Assembly (NCBI GenBank): GCA_964371075.1
Contig: CAYJKN010000006.1
Location: 251,539-315,538, forward strand
Length of the DNA: 64,000 nt
Reading direction: 5' to 3'
From: UTCHB3 sp964371075
GTDB lineage: Bacteria > Bacteroidota > Ignavibacteria > Ignavibacteriales > Ignavibacteriaceae
Positions 54,776 through 64,000 of this stretch are shown piece by piece. The number at the start of each line of letters is the position of its first letter. Position 1 is the first letter of the stretch. The notes beneath the pieces were generated by a model. That model was not told the DNA's origin and did not search any database. It saw only the letters and a list, made by a program, of their open reading frames with translations. Made by a program: the position numbers and the translations under genes.

Positions 54776-55378
54776 CTACCTGTTTTTTAAATTTCGGGCA
54801 GTTAGTCGTAGTTGTCTCCAAAAAGCTGTTGAGTATTCGTTATCATACGCCGCCACATTTTCAACAGTAACATCGATTTGAATTGTTGCAATTTCTGATG
54901 GAACTGCCACCGGGGTTGTAAGTAAGGTGCCAAGGGTGTTGTAGTATAACAATCTAAATTGTGTGATACCCAGATTGGAACCTCTGGAAGTAACATTATT
55001 TACATTACGATAGAGGTATCTGTCTCTTGGGTTTGGGGTCTCGGAAAGTTCGGATGTTGCCCCGGTTATATACTCCAGGGTATCCACTATTCCGTTATGA
55101 GGATACAGGTCAGTTATAAACTTGATTCTGTTGGAATCTGCAAGAAGAATTGCTTTTGAAGGATCAGGGATTTTTGTATAGTTGTTACAGAAACCAATCT
55201 TTCTAAAATCATGTTCGATTATCTCTATTGTTGCAACCAGGTTACCCTGTACAATAACATCACCCATATAGGTATAGGTACTTTTCGTTGCTGCGTCATT
55301 CATCCTGAGCAGTATTAAAAAAATAATTGAACCGATAATTGTTGATCCTAATATATCGATCATCGCTGAGAACCCCAT
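54776..55378 (-). CDS. Minor pilin-like protein
   Basis: The protein begins MGFSAMIDILGSTIIGSIIFLILLRM, a short N-terminus followed by one membrane helix. A soluble domain of about 170 residues follows, with features of minor pilins such as the PilW/GspJ type: EIIEHDFRKIGFCNNY and a YLYRNVNN stretch. There is no classical leader. It lies 6 bases after the next upstream gene and 136 bases before the second pilin-like gene. The exact family is not certain. Confidence 0.62.
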   Translation of the reverse strand: MGFSAMIDILGSTIIGSIIFLILLRMNDAATKSTYTYMGDVIVQGNLVATIEIIEHDFRKIGFCNNYTKIPDPSKAILLADSNRIKFITDLYPHNGIVDTLEYITGATSELSETPNPRDRYLYRNVNNVTSRGSNLGITQFRLLYYNTLGTLLTTPVAVPSEIATIQIDVTVENVAAYDNEYSTAFWRQLRLTARNLKNR

Positions 55379-55384
55379 AAATAC

Positions 55385-55879
55385 CTACCTGTAATACCAG
55401 TAACTGAATATTGTTGACATTTTGATCGTATCCGTCATATTTTGAGAATAGACCATCACTTCCATTGTCTTGTGCCATGTTTGAGTATTAACTTTTGTGG
55501 AAGGTGCACTGTCCTGTACATAATAGACTTTGCACTTGATAGTAAAACTGGCGGAGGTGAGGGTGCTGTCAACCTTTGTTAAATTGTTATAATCATCAAA
55601 GTCGTCAAATTCATCGTAAGTTTCACCGGTTTCAGGTCCAAGTTTGTTGTAAGCTGTCATGTTGGCAACATTTTCAACTCCCATTGATTCCGATTTAGCG
55701 TCGAAGGCTTTTCCGCTTGCTTCCTCAATTACTGATACTGCAAGAGAACTGGCGAGAACCCCGTATTTAGTGGCATTGATTACATCACCGGCAATTAAAA
55801 TAGATTTATTTGTATTAACAATGGTGAATGATAATAAAATCATCGCTCCAAGAGTTAATAACAACTGTCCTGTTCCCAT
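55385..55879 (-). CDS. Pilin-like protein with an MGTGQLLL start
   Basis: The chosen ATG gives MGTGQLLLTLGAMILLSFTIV, matching the QLLL-LG theme of the two pilin-like proteins. The open frame runs 29 codons further upstream, without a suitable start. The soluble part is acidic and has YDEFDDFDDYNNLTKVDST. Membership in the pilus system is inferred from position and start. It is the first gene on the minus-strand side of a 184-base divergent region. Confidence 0.66.
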   Translation of the reverse strand: MGTGQLLLTLGAMILLSFTIVNTNKSILIAGDVINATKYGVLASSLAVSVIEEASGKAFDAKSESMGVENVANMTAYNKLGPETGETYDEFDDFDDYNNLTKVDSTLTSASFTIKCKVYYVQDSAPSTKVNTQTWHKTMEVMVYSQNMTDTIKMSTIFSYWYYR

Positions 55880-56063
55880 AAGTTTGGACTTTACAATTAA
55901 AAAGTAGCTAATTAAAAATCGAATAAATTTACACAACAAGATATGAAACAGTGAACATATCTGCAAAAATGATAATTCCAGTGTAACTTAAAGCAAGTTT
56001 TAAGGAGTGTGATATACAATACTTTTGGGGTAAAATTTTATTTTGTATATTTCTTTTTTAATC

Positions 56064-57335
56064 ATGGGAAATTTAATGGGTGGGAAAGCATCGATCTTAA
56101 TGATACTTGGTTTTAACCTTATTTTTATGATCGCAGGTTACAATTATTCGCGAATGATCGGGAGGGCGATCGACAATGAGGTTGAGTATATCGACCAGAA
56201 TATTGCCCACAATATTTCAGTCAGTGGTGCCAACATGGCTGCCAACCGTATTTTTCTGAGTAAAACATGGACTACCGGCTACGACGAGACTCCACTTTTT
56301 GGTGGTACTTTAACTGTTGAAGTGGTGAACTCCGGGCTTAATAAAATCATAACCTCAACCGGGACATACAAATCTAAAACAAGTGTAGTCAGAGTTGAGT
56401 TAAAGCCAAGTTATTATTCAAAATTTGGCAATTTTTATGAAACCATGTCAGCTTATCCGGCAACAGGCGACACATTTAATGGCCCCTTTCATGTAAACGG
56501 CACCTTCACTACTTATGGAACTCCTGTATTTAACGGCAAAGCGACAAGTAAACTTGGGCTGAATTTACAAGGCACACCTAAAGCTCCAAAGTTTCACGGA
56601 GGGCACGAGTCAGGAATTGATATTCCACTTGATTTTGATACCACCGGTATGCGTCAAGCCGCAGCTAACAACGGAAAAATCTTAAAAGACACCACCAACA
56701 CCGGAAAAGATATTAATGTTGAATTGGTTTTTAATGCCGATGCCACTGTAACCTGGAGGTACTCAAAAAATGATGGACTTAATGTGTGGACAGCCCCTAA
56801 AACTGTTGGGATATCCACATTTGCACCAAATGGTCTGATATATGTAGAAAAAGGGAATATTTTTGTAAAGGGGACCGTTTCCGGTCAGGTTTCAATAGTT
56901 TCCTCCTCGAGAGGAAGTACAAAATCAGGGTTTGTGTATCAAACTGATGACATTGTTTATGAAGATGATCCAAGAATCAATCCGGCTTCAACTGATATCC
57001 TTGGAATTATTGCCGAAAAAGATATCAGACTGCTAAAAAATGCTGATACTCAAGGGCAAAATATCATCACCCAGGCATCAATGTTTTCAAAGAATGGAAA
57101 TATTGGTCCGGAAGATGCACTTATTAATTATGCTTTCCTCGGTTCCTGGCAGATACTTGGGGGAATGATTGGCAAAAATACAAGGCAAACTGCTAAATAT
57201 GGTACAGTTGGGGGGAAAACAGTCCCGATACAGGGGTACATGCTTGTGCATACTTATGATGAGAGGTTTTTAACTTTTGTGCCACCAAACTTTCCTAACA
57301 CGAGGATGTATGAAGTTGTTTCCTGGTTGGAATAA
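56064..57335 (+). CDS. Large pilus-associated protein, PilX/DUF4900-like
   Basis: It starts MGNLMGGKASILMILGFNLIFMIAG, one long hydrophobic helix near the N-terminus, then a large beta-rich secreted domain. Features include DNEVEYIDQNIAHNISVSGANMAA near residue 35, similar to the N-terminal part of PilX-like minor pilins, and TDILGIIAEKDIRLLKN near residue 310, which resembles the DUF4900 family. The first ATG after a TTG was chosen; MGGKAS four codons on is an alternative. It is divergent from the minor-pilin genes, so it may share their regulation. Confidence 0.65.
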   Translation: MGNLMGGKASILMILGFNLIFMIAGYNYSRMIGRAIDNEVEYIDQNIAHNISVSGANMAANRIFLSKTWTTGYDETPLFGGTLTVEVVNSGLNKIITSTGTYKSKTSVVRVELKPSYYSKFGNFYETMSAYPATGDTFNGPFHVNGTFTTYGTPVFNGKATSKLGLNLQGTPKAPKFHGGHESGIDIPLDFDTTGMRQAAANNGKILKDTTNTGKDINVELVFNADATVTWRYSKNDGLNVWTAPKTVGISTFAPNGLIYVEKGNIFVKGTVSGQVSIVSSSRGSTKSGFVYQTDDIVYEDDPRINPASTDILGIIAEKDIRLLKNADTQGQNIITQASMFSKNGNIGPEDALINYAFLGSWQILGGMIGKNTRQTAKYGTVGGKTVPIQGYMLVHTYDERFLTFVPPNFPNTRMYEVVSWLE

Positions 57336-57337
57336 TA

Positions 57338-58780
57338 CTAAAATCTAAAGTTCTGGTTTCGGTGTCCGCGGGGGAATTGACTTTTAAGACCTCTTTCGGT
57401 AACCACACCTGTTCCGATAATTTCACCGGCGGATCGGATGACAACTTGTCTTTCTGCACCTGTGGTTTTTGCTGTTGAAGCAAATTGTCTTACAACGCCG
57501 CCTTCCATGTAGGCCCTGAGATCGGCAGTATCATCCAGGTCGATTATACCTTTGGTGATGTGAGGTGCAAGTGATTGGGCTGCGATGCTGTTAAGGATTA
57601 ACTGATCATGTTTTTCATAACTGCCAAGTTTAAGTCCTATCCTGTCATAAATTCCCGTCCTCATGTCATCCCAGTCACCTGAAACAAAATACAGTTTTTT
57701 CCCATGATCGGGGAAGAGGAGAGAGGAGAGATAATCTTCGTCTATTCCAAAATTTTTGATGATCGAAGTGAGAGAATCTTTCACCTTTTTGAAAGGTTTT
57801 ATTACAATCCTGCTCTCACGAGGCTCTTGCGCTTTTATCCTCTCCGTTTCGTCAGTTTTAACCATTTTAGCGAGAAAAAATCCTTCAGAATTACTCAACC
57901 AGGGCAACACTCTTGCTGTTTTTGCAAGTTCGGGTGAAAATTTTTTGCCGGCGATTTCAGTGAATCCCGGTATTCCGCCCGGTACGGAAACAGGAAGAAG
58001 TTCAACGGGATATTTCTCAATAACCTTATTAACTATTTCTTCATTTTCCTCGGTGGTTAAAGTGCATGTTGAATAAATCAGTTCACCACCGGGTTTTAAC
58101 ATTTTTACTGCTGCAATAATAAGACTAAGTTGAAGGTTGATCAGTCCTGTTATGGATTGTGTGCTCCACCACTTGTTAACTTCCTCTTTTTTCTGAATTA
58201 TCCCCAAACCGCTGCAGGGGACATCCACAAGTATTTTATCAAAATAATTCTGATAATATCTTCCGAGCCATTCACCTTTGTCTTGAATTATTCCCGCATT
58301 AAAAACATTGTTTCGCTCAACATTAAAACTGAGCGTTCTTAATCTGTCACCTTGCACCTCATTAACCGCCAACATACCGGTGTTTTTCATCATAGCGGCA
58401 AGTTGAGTCGATTTTGATCCCGGAGCGGCACACAAATCAAGGACTTTTGAACCTTCTTCAGGTTTGAGGTAAATCGGGGGAAGCATGGAAGATATACTTT
58501 GGATATAATAATAACCCAGCAGGTGTTCAAAGGTTTTTCCGATGAGATTTTCACTGTCATCTTCAATTACAAGGGCATCAGGAATCCAAGGATGAAGGGA
58601 GGTCTTAATTCCATATTTTAGATCGAGTTTCGATTTGATATCCTCAACTCCCGCTTTCAGTGAGTTGACCCTTACTGACTGCTTTCGGGGGTTACCCAAC
58701 AATTCCATAAAACGATTAACTTCGTTTTGCGAAAAAAGTGTAAGAAGATAGTCGTGGATGTTTTCGCTAATTGGTTTCAA
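57338..58780 (-). CDS. 16S rRNA (cytosine-C5) methyltransferase, RsmB/RsmF (NOL1/NOP2/Sun) type
   Basis: The enzyme adds a methyl group to a cytosine in rRNA using S-adenosylmethionine. Motifs are the SAM-binding VLDLCAAPGSKSTQLAAMM (near 113), LVDVPCSGLG with the motif-IV Cys (near 188), and YSTCTLTTEENEEIV with the catalytic Cys of motif VI (near 239). A C-terminal region of about 170 residues with a PUA-like character is consistent with RsmF. The start lies 3 bases after the end of bshA, so both are in one operon. Confidence 0.93.
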   Translation of the reverse strand: MKPISENIHDYLLTLFSQNEVNRFMELLGNPRKQSVRVNSLKAGVEDIKSKLDLKYGIKTSLHPWIPDALVIEDDSENLIGKTFEHLLGYYYIQSISSMLPPIYLKPEEGSKVLDLCAAPGSKSTQLAAMMKNTGMLAVNEVQGDRLRTLSFNVERNNVFNAGIIQDKGEWLGRYYQNYFDKILVDVPCSGLGIIQKKEEVNKWWSTQSITGLINLQLSLIIAAVKMLKPGGELIYSTCTLTTEENEEIVNKVIEKYPVELLPVSVPGGIPGFTEIAGKKFSPELAKTARVLPWLSNSEGFFLAKMVKTDETERIKAQEPRESRIVIKPFKKVKDSLTSIIKNFGIDEDYLSSLLFPDHGKKLYFVSGDWDDMRTGIYDRIGLKLGSYEKHDQLILNSIAAQSLAPHITKGIIDLDDTADLRAYMEGGVVRQFASTAKTTGAERQVVIRSAGEIIGTGVVTERGLKSQFPRGHRNQNFRF

Positions 58781-58783
58781 ATG

Positions 58784-59908
58784 TCAGCTATTCATAACTT
58801 TTTCATAAAAAGCCTCATACATCGGGACAATCCTGGTAGCCGAAAATTTATCAACAGCAGTGGCACGGGCATTTTTTGAGAAAATTTTATATTTTTTTTC
58901 ATTTGTGAGGAGGTCAACTGCATATTTTGCCATTCTCTCAACATCACCAATCTCAGCGATGAAACCTGAATGGTTGTGTGAGATAACTTCCGGCAGTCCT
59001 CCCGTACTGGTGCTTATTACAGGCAGTCCCACTGCCATCGCCTCAAGGGCGGCAAGACCAAAACTTTCAGATTGGGAGGGGAGCAGGAAAAGATCGGCAC
59101 AAGCCAATAGTTGGGCAAGTCCTTCCTGTTTTCCAAGGAAAATCACTTCTTTTTCGATCCCCAGTTCTCTTGAAAGTCTTTCACATTCCGATCTGTCGGG
59201 TCCGTCACCAATTAGCAGAAGTTTTGAAGGGACATCTTTTCGAACAATATCAAAAATTTTGATGGCATCCTGAACCCTCTTTACAGGTCTGAAATTGGAA
59301 GTATGGATGAGAAGTTTTTCCCCATTTGGTGCAAATCTGCATTTAAAAGCTGTGGATTCGTCAGGTTTATAGAGTTCAATGTCCACAAAATTTGGGATAA
59401 CTTCGATATCTTTTTCAATTGAATAATTGGTAAGCGTTTTCTCTTTAAGGAATCTTGAAACAGCAGTTACCCCATCACTTTGAAGAATACCAAATTTGAG
59501 AAGATGGAGGTAGGTTGGTTCAAGACCCACAAGAGTAATATCCGTTCCATGAAGTGTTGTTATAATCTTTATATCCTGATGGCCTTTACATATCTGTTTT
59601 GCCAGATAAGCACTTGTTGCATGGGGAATTGCATAGTGGACATGGATCAGGTCGAGATTTTCGTACATCATCACTTCAACCATTTTTCCTGCCAATGCAT
59701 CACTATAGAGGGGGAATTCAAAAAGGGGGTAAGTGCCGGTTTCAACCTCATGGTAAAATACATTATCGATAAAACGATTTAACCGGAAGGGGATAGCATA
59801 ACTAATAAAATGTATTTCGTGTCCCTTTTTTGCGAGCTCTATTCCAAGCTCTGTAGCTACAACACCACTACCGCCATAAGTAGGATAACAAGTAATCCCG
59901 ATTTTCAT
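58784..59908 (-). CDS. bshA: BshA, N-acetyl-alpha-D-glucosaminyl L-malate synthase
   Basis: This GT4 glycosyltransferase starts bacillithiol synthesis by joining GlcNAc to L-malate. The N-terminal ITCYPTYGGSGVVATELG is the BshA signature. Further motifs are DLIHVHYAIPHATSAYLA, TTLHGTDITLVG, NFRPVKRVQDAI and the GT4 donor loop SQSESFGLAALEAMAVGLPVISTSTGG. At 374 residues it is the usual length. The other bacillithiol genes bshB and bshC are not in this window. It is the first gene of a two-gene operon with the rRNA methyltransferase. Confidence 0.95.
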   Translation of the reverse strand: MKIGITCYPTYGGSGVVATELGIELAKKGHEIHFISYAIPFRLNRFIDNVFYHEVETGTYPLFEFPLYSDALAGKMVEVMMYENLDLIHVHYAIPHATSAYLAKQICKGHQDIKIITTLHGTDITLVGLEPTYLHLLKFGILQSDGVTAVSRFLKEKTLTNYSIEKDIEVIPNFVDIELYKPDESTAFKCRFAPNGEKLLIHTSNFRPVKRVQDAIKIFDIVRKDVPSKLLLIGDGPDRSECERLSRELGIEKEVIFLGKQEGLAQLLACADLFLLPSQSESFGLAALEAMAVGLPVISTSTGGLPEVISHNHSGFIAEIGDVERMAKYAVDLLTNEKKYKIFSKNARATAVDKFSATRIVPMYEAFYEKVMNS

Positions 59909-60178
59909 ATCAACTTCTTTTCTTCATAAAATTTCAAATTGTAGAAATTAAATTTAATAAGATTTTTACCGTCTCCCTAACCCCTTCCTTGTAATGGTCA
60001 GGGGAAAATTAACCCCCAAATAAAACCCGGGTTATATAGAAAAATAGAGGCAAAAGACAAAGTGCTAAATTTGGATTTGAAAAAACCTATTGAGAATTAG
60101 AACCGAACAATTTACCGGGTGAAATAATGATAAAATCGAAACATGAGGTTAAACTTAGAATCTTTGTGATGATGAAAA

Positions 60179-60201
60179 AGGCTGCCCTTTCGAGACAGCC
60201 T
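60179..60201 (-). terminator. Terminator of the type IX cargo gene (minus strand)
   Basis: On the minus strand AGGCTG and CAGCCT form a stem, followed by TTTTTC. It lies about 80 bases downstream of the end of the large gene. The stem resembles the one at 24761, so this terminator shape is reused. Confidence 0.7.
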
Positions 60202-60232
60202 AAATAAATTAATAATAGATTTTTCGTTCCAA

Positions 60233-60258
60233 CCCCCGATTGAAATCGGGGGCTATTG
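60233..60258. repeat. Second copy of the REP-like element, partial
   Basis: CCCCCGAT and ATCGGGGG form an 8-bp stem with a TGAA loop, followed by CTATTGG. This is the same order, hairpin then GCTATTGG, as in the element at 25400-25476. The gap 59909-60281 holds this element, the terminator and no gene that I can see. Confidence 0.6.
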
Positions 60259-60281
60259 GTATCGATTTCTCGGTAACTCCG

Positions 60282-63200
60282 CTACTTAAGAAGCAGAGCT
60301 TTCATCGTTTTGGTAAAGAATGTTGTGCTCTCCAATGATTGAGCATTCAAACGGAAAATGTAAACGCCTGAAGAGAGTTTTGTTCCATTGAATTTACGCT
60401 CATAAAACCCTTTCTCCATTTCACCGGATACAAGTTCTGCAACTTTTTGTCCTGCAATGTTGTAAACATCCAGTGTTACACTACTCTTTTCTTTTAATGA
60501 GAACTTTATAACAGTTTCAGGGTTGAAAGGATTTGGGTAGTTGTTGTAAAGATTGTAGTCAAATTGAAGATTCTCAGTTGTTGATGCTGAAGTTGAAGGT
60601 TTCATCATGTTGGTGCCTGAAACTATCAGGTAATTGACTTCTTTTGTATATGAACTAAATGGATATAATCTGTTCATATCATTTTTAAGAGCATCGATCT
60701 CTGCTATTCGGTTTCCTTCGCCAACCAAGTGAACAATTTTCAGATAAGATGCTCTTGCTGCATGGTCAGTTCCTTGATAAACTGATATCAAATTAGTCAG
60801 ATGAGTCTCTTTTCTGTCTGTTTGATATTCTGAAAGTAAAAACAGAGCCTTTGCTGTAAGATCGTTTTTAACAGGCCGGTTTCCTACTGTAAGAAGCACT
60901 GAGAAGAAACTTTCAATATCTTCAGGGTTATAGGTTTTTCCATACAGTTCTAATGCGCCACAAGACATTTGCATGTTTTCAGGGTTGTTGAGTAATGGAA
61001 GCAATATAGCTCTTGCAGCGGTCATGTTTCCGTGTTTTATCTGTCTTATTGCCGCTCTTAACAAATTAGATTGACCTCCAGATGTGAAGTTCCCCTGACT
61101 CGGAGGCATCCATTCGGCATCTATCTTCATTGTTGTCTTACCAGCCAATCCGGATTGTATTGAACCTGAAGGTGGATCATCCAGACAGTAGTCGGTGTAT
61201 ATCCAACTTGTGCTGTCTGAATATATGTTAAACAACGATGTGTCTTTTGTACCCCAGTAATCCCGTTCTACATAGACATTACTATTGTCATAAGACTTTA
61301 CATTGAATAATGAGTTGTCTTTGATAGTATTTCCGCCACCTAAATAGAAAATACCACCTTGTTCATCCTCGACAAAACCAAGCATCGGAGTAGAATAATA
61401 GCTTATTATTCCAACATCGTTGCTGTCTATCATATTGTATCCATTGGCCTCCTCTATCGTATCATGGGGATTTGAATTTGTTGTACAATACAAGCCATAA
61501 TCATTTTTTCTGATTGTGGTGGCATATATTTGAGGGGATGAATTTGACAGTGTAATCCCTCTTCCCTGATTGTCCCAGGTTGAATTGTCATGGATGTTAC
61601 AGTTAATGATCTTTGCTTTTTCGGTACCATAACTGTGAGTCCAATGCATCACAATTCCCCACTGATTATTAAATATTTCACTATTTTGGATGTCATCATT
61701 GTCAGTGGAATAAGAATAATAACCAACGGCCGCATTTTTGATCTTTGCATGGTTTAAGACAACATTACCATAATTATTAACAATCCCGTTTGTGGTGGAT
61801 TGCCAATATGGAGTAACAAAGTCAAACACTACAGGCTCCTGAGCTGTACCGGTAACATTCAGGTTCCCGTTTGAGAGTAATAACCGTGAATTATTTTCGA
61901 AAGTCAGGGTTGTACCTTCCAATATTGTAAGAGTCGCATTATTGGACACTGTCAGGTCGGTGTAAAATGTCGTGTTGTGACCCAGAGTATCATTTTGTGT
62001 TATATTAGTTATCTGTGGTTCAATCTTTAACAGCGTTCCTTCACCTGCACCAAGAAAAATCGTTACCAGTCCTGTTTTGGTTGCAAAATACACAGAGTCA
62101 GTTTTTAAATCTGTAACTGTGTAATAATCCCAGGTTGAATTAGGGAAATTGAGATAAAATCTGACATTTCTGAATGATGTATCAGGATAAGCTTCAGGGT
62201 TATCAGGTGTATTCTCCGGTTGAAGATTACATCTTCTGTTTACAATGTAAATGAATTTTGCGTCCTCAACTTTTCCGGGAGGAGGTGACTTTTCAAGGAA
62301 ATAGCCTGTTTCCACAAATGTTTTGTTTGCATCATCGTCTGTTGCAAAATATGGATATTTAGTACTGAGATTAGTTATCCAGTTCACAGTTGTAGATGCC
62401 GTTTTATTCCAACTTTTTGTCTCTAACCAGTTCAAACCCAAGAGAGTTGAATCGATTATGTTGGTGGAATTTATGAATTCTTGAACGGCAAAATACCTGT
62501 CATTCGGAATTTGGTCATTTGCCGGATTTTGGATCAGTCCGGTTTGTTGATCGAGGTTAAAAACACTGAGTGAATCATCAAACAATCCATAAGTGTTCCA
62601 TCTTACAGGGCGTAATGAATCTGGAGTTGCAGCTCTTGTGGGGATCATGTAGTACATGAACCCTTTTGCACCATAAGCTAACGCCATATTCCCCATCGCT
62701 AATATCTCATCACGAGTTGGAGCTCGACGAGTGTGATCACCTTGAACAATACTAAGCGAACCTATTTCACCTTGTATGTATTGTTCTGAATGAACTCCCA
62801 GAGTCATGATTAATGGAATTTGATTGTTTCTTGCTGCCACCGATGCGCTCTTTAATCCTGAATGTTCATAAAGCTCATCATTACCATCGTCTTCAAAATG
62901 TTTATAATCACAAAACAGATCAAAACGGGCTTGAAGTGATGTCGTTGTGGTAAGAGTATTTTTATCAATTGGATATTCATTGTACAATATATATTGTCTG
63001 AACTCATTGGAGGTTGTACGCGAATATGCACTATCAAAATCATGATAATACTTTGGATATCCGCCTGTTGCTCCATTTATTTCAACACGAGAATTTTGTC
63101 CACCGAAAAGACTTCTCACCTCAGATTGGATTGCACCCCTCGCTTTTGCCGTTAACTGAAACGGCTCATCGAAGTAAAAATTTTGAATTTTCGCAAAATC

Positions 63201-64000
63201 TGATGTATTGTATGCTGAATCCAATTCGGCGCGAATTTGAGGCATCGTTAGGGTTGGGTGAACGTACAGATCGGCAAAATTTTGTTCAAATATAATTATC
63301 TTATCAATAAAGATATCAACATTACCATGCCAGATCATATGAAATTCAAGGTTGATTCCTGCAGCTAATGTAAATTCATCGGATTCAAACCAACCGTAAT
63401 CTGTAGTATTGATTATTTCTTCCTCATAAACTTGTTGAGTAAAATCCGCAGGTGGATAATTAACAGGTTCCGATGTTTTTAGAAACTCCCTTCGGTCTTC
63501 TGTCATTATATACTTTGGTGAATTGTTAAATTGTTTTATTTTAAGCGTAAATGCAAGCGGGTCTTTTTCGGCAGGATTTTTTCTGAGCAGAATTCTCATT
63601 TTATACGTTGTTCCTGCCAAGGGGAATTGGGCTGCCGGGAGCCTGAACCATAAAAGAGCTCCGGGAGATCGGTGCACGCCAACAAGTGCCTTACGAACAT
63701 AATTATGGTCGTCAATAAAATCATCGTCGTCCTCTCCTGTCAGTTCTAGACCCTGTAGTTGCACTTCATTGTCTCGGTTAACCCAGTAACTACTGCTGTT
63801 AAAAATAGTTTTTGTGAAACCAAAATTGTTATTGTCAGGACTTATATTCGTTACTGCGCTACCTCCTACTTCCACTGTGTAGTAATCTTTGTCATGTCCA
63901 AAGGAATTCATGTATTTTGAAGGTAAAAAGAAGTGTTGATTTGAACCCCAGTCTCTGTGTTTCCATGCAAACCCAAAGTCGTTCAGATAAAAATTATCCA
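60282..64000 (-). CDS. Giant secreted protein with type IX secretion C-terminal sorting domain, 5' end outside the window
   Basis: The last 80 residues are a type A sorting domain: NNYPNPFNPETVIKFSLKE, then YNIAGQKVAELVSG and LSSGVYIFRL. Before it is a helical stretch, and before that a right-handed beta-helix-like region (repeated N-x-G, I-x-N-N patterns such as NSEIFNNQWGIVMH) near residues 640-860 of the visible part. The N-terminal half has a TIM-barrel-like GH look (IPLIMTLGVHSEQ, AYGAKGFMYYM), not a family I can name. The ATG at 63911 is not the start: in-frame codons without a stop continue to the window edge. Confidence 0.85.
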   Translation of the reverse strand, partial: DNFYLNDFGFAWKHRDWGSNQHFFLPSKYMNSFGHDKDYYTVEVGGSAVTNISPDNNNFGFTKTIFNSSSYWVNRDNEVQLQGLELTGEDDDDFIDDHNYVRKALVGVHRSPGALLWFRLPAAQFPLAGTTYKMRILLRKNPAEKDPLAFTLKIKQFNNSPKYIMTEDRREFLKTSEPVNYPPADFTQQVYEEEIINTTDYGWFESDEFTLAAGINLEFHMIWHGNVDIFIDKIIIFEQNFADLYVHPTLTMPQIRAELDSAYNTSDFAKIQNFYFDEPFQLTAKARGAIQSEVRSLFGGQNSRVEINGATGGYPKYYHDFDSAYSRTTSNEFRQYILYNEYPIDKNTLTTTTSLQARFDLFCDYKHFEDDGNDELYEHSGLKSASVAARNNQIPLIMTLGVHSEQYIQGEIGSLSIVQGDHTRRAPTRDEILAMGNMALAYGAKGFMYYMIPTRAATPDSLRPVRWNTYGLFDDSLSVFNLDQQTGLIQNPANDQIPNDRYFAVQEFINSTNIIDSTLLGLNWLETKSWNKTASTTVNWITNLSTKYPYFATDDDANKTFVETGYFLEKSPPPGKVEDAKFIYIVNRRCNLQPENTPDNPEAYPDTSFRNVRFYLNFPNSTWDYYTVTDLKTDSVYFATKTGLVTIFLGAGEGTLLKIEPQITNITQNDTLGHNTTFYTDLTVSNNATLTILEGTTLTFENNSRLLLSNGNLNVTGTAQEPVVFDFVTPYWQSTTNGIVNNYGNVVLNHAKIKNAAVGYYSYSTDNDDIQNSEIFNNQWGIVMHWTHSYGTEKAKIINCNIHDNSTWDNQGRGITLSNSSPQIYATTIRKNDYGLYCTTNSNPHDTIEEANGYNMIDSNDVGIISYYSTPMLGFVEDEQGGIFYLGGGNTIKDNSLFNVKSYDNSNVYVERDYWGTKDTSLFNIYSDSTSWIYTDYCLDDPPSGSIQSGLAGKTTMKIDAEWMPPSQGNFTSGGQSNLLRAAIRQIKHGNMTAARAILLPLLNNPENMQMSCGALELYGKTYNPEDIESFFSVLLTVGNRPVKNDLTAKALFLLSEYQTDRKETHLTNLISVYQGTDHAARASYLKIVHLVGEGNRIAEIDALKNDMNRLYPFSSYTKEVNYLIVSGTNMMKPSTSASTTENLQFDYNLYNNYPNPFNPETVIKFSLKEKSSVTLDVYNIAGQKVAELVSGEMEKGFYERKFNGTKLSSGVYIFRLNAQSLESTTFFTKTMKALLLK

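Noticed and set aside
58860..59273. 137-codon plus-strand frame inside bshA
   Set aside because: The BshA motifs are on the minus strand; this frame has no ribosome site.

Overview
The window is AT-rich bacterial chromosome that reads like a member of the Ignavibacteria/Chlorobi side of the Bacteroidota. The clues are a type IX secretion C-terminal sorting domain (YPNPFNP ... SSGVYIFRL) on a giant secreted protein, a Bacteroidetes-type LptE lipoprotein next to miaB and a sigma-54 AAA+ regulator, a GWxTD-type secreted protein, bacillithiol synthesis (BshA), and TonB-receptor and Omp85 outer-membrane proteins, which also show a Gram-negative envelope. No rRNA, tRNA, phage, insertion sequence or CRISPR array was seen.

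Layout. 1-5250: an unidentified partial ORF, a TonB-dependent receptor, a ferredoxin behind a near-perfect sigma-54 promoter, a C1B-type cysteine peptidase and a family-2 glycosyltransferase. 5161-5755: a cassette-like unit in which a four-helix-bundle (23S rRNA intervening-sequence protein family) gene lies between two inverted arrays of an 8-bp repeat. 5876-7782: an Lrp/AsnC regulator and type I glutamine synthetase. 8007-17003: a potassium module with an NtrC-type response regulator, paired palindromes and a sigma-54 promoter, then a 27-codon ORF, kdpF, kdpA, kdpB, kdpC, a short KdpD and a separate membrane histidine kinase. 17122-24726: a YdeI-like protein, acyl-CoA dehydrogenase, a YidD-like protein with two TPR/membrane-hairpin paralogues, an ACT protein with its UPF0210 partner, and a KimA-like potassium transporter. 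25632-42863: a long co-directional run for tRNA and ribosome thiomethylation (miaB, rimO), envelope building (lptE, GT9, cdsA, Omp85 protein), PfkB sugar kinase, and secreted proteins of unknown role.

43521-57335 holds two-component proteins and a type IV pilus/type II secretion-like system on the minus strand: pilin-like proteins, PilC, PilB, PilT, a PilM-PilN fusion, a PilO-PilP fusion and a short secretin. Its pilin-like proteins share an unusual very short start, MG..QLLL, instead of a classical prepilin leader, and a cyclic-nucleotide-binding protein lies among them. This is the best candidate for a poorly described system. 57338-59908 holds an rRNA m5C methyltransferase and bshA. 60282 to the window edge is the 5'-truncated type IX cargo protein.

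Common threads are sigma-54 control (two strong promoter matches, two AAA+ activators), potassium uptake by two unrelated routes (Kdp and KimA-like), and several families of dispersed short repeats between genes. One of these repeats supplies the signal-peptide-like start of the YidD-like gene. All assignments come from reading motifs by eye; no database search was run.
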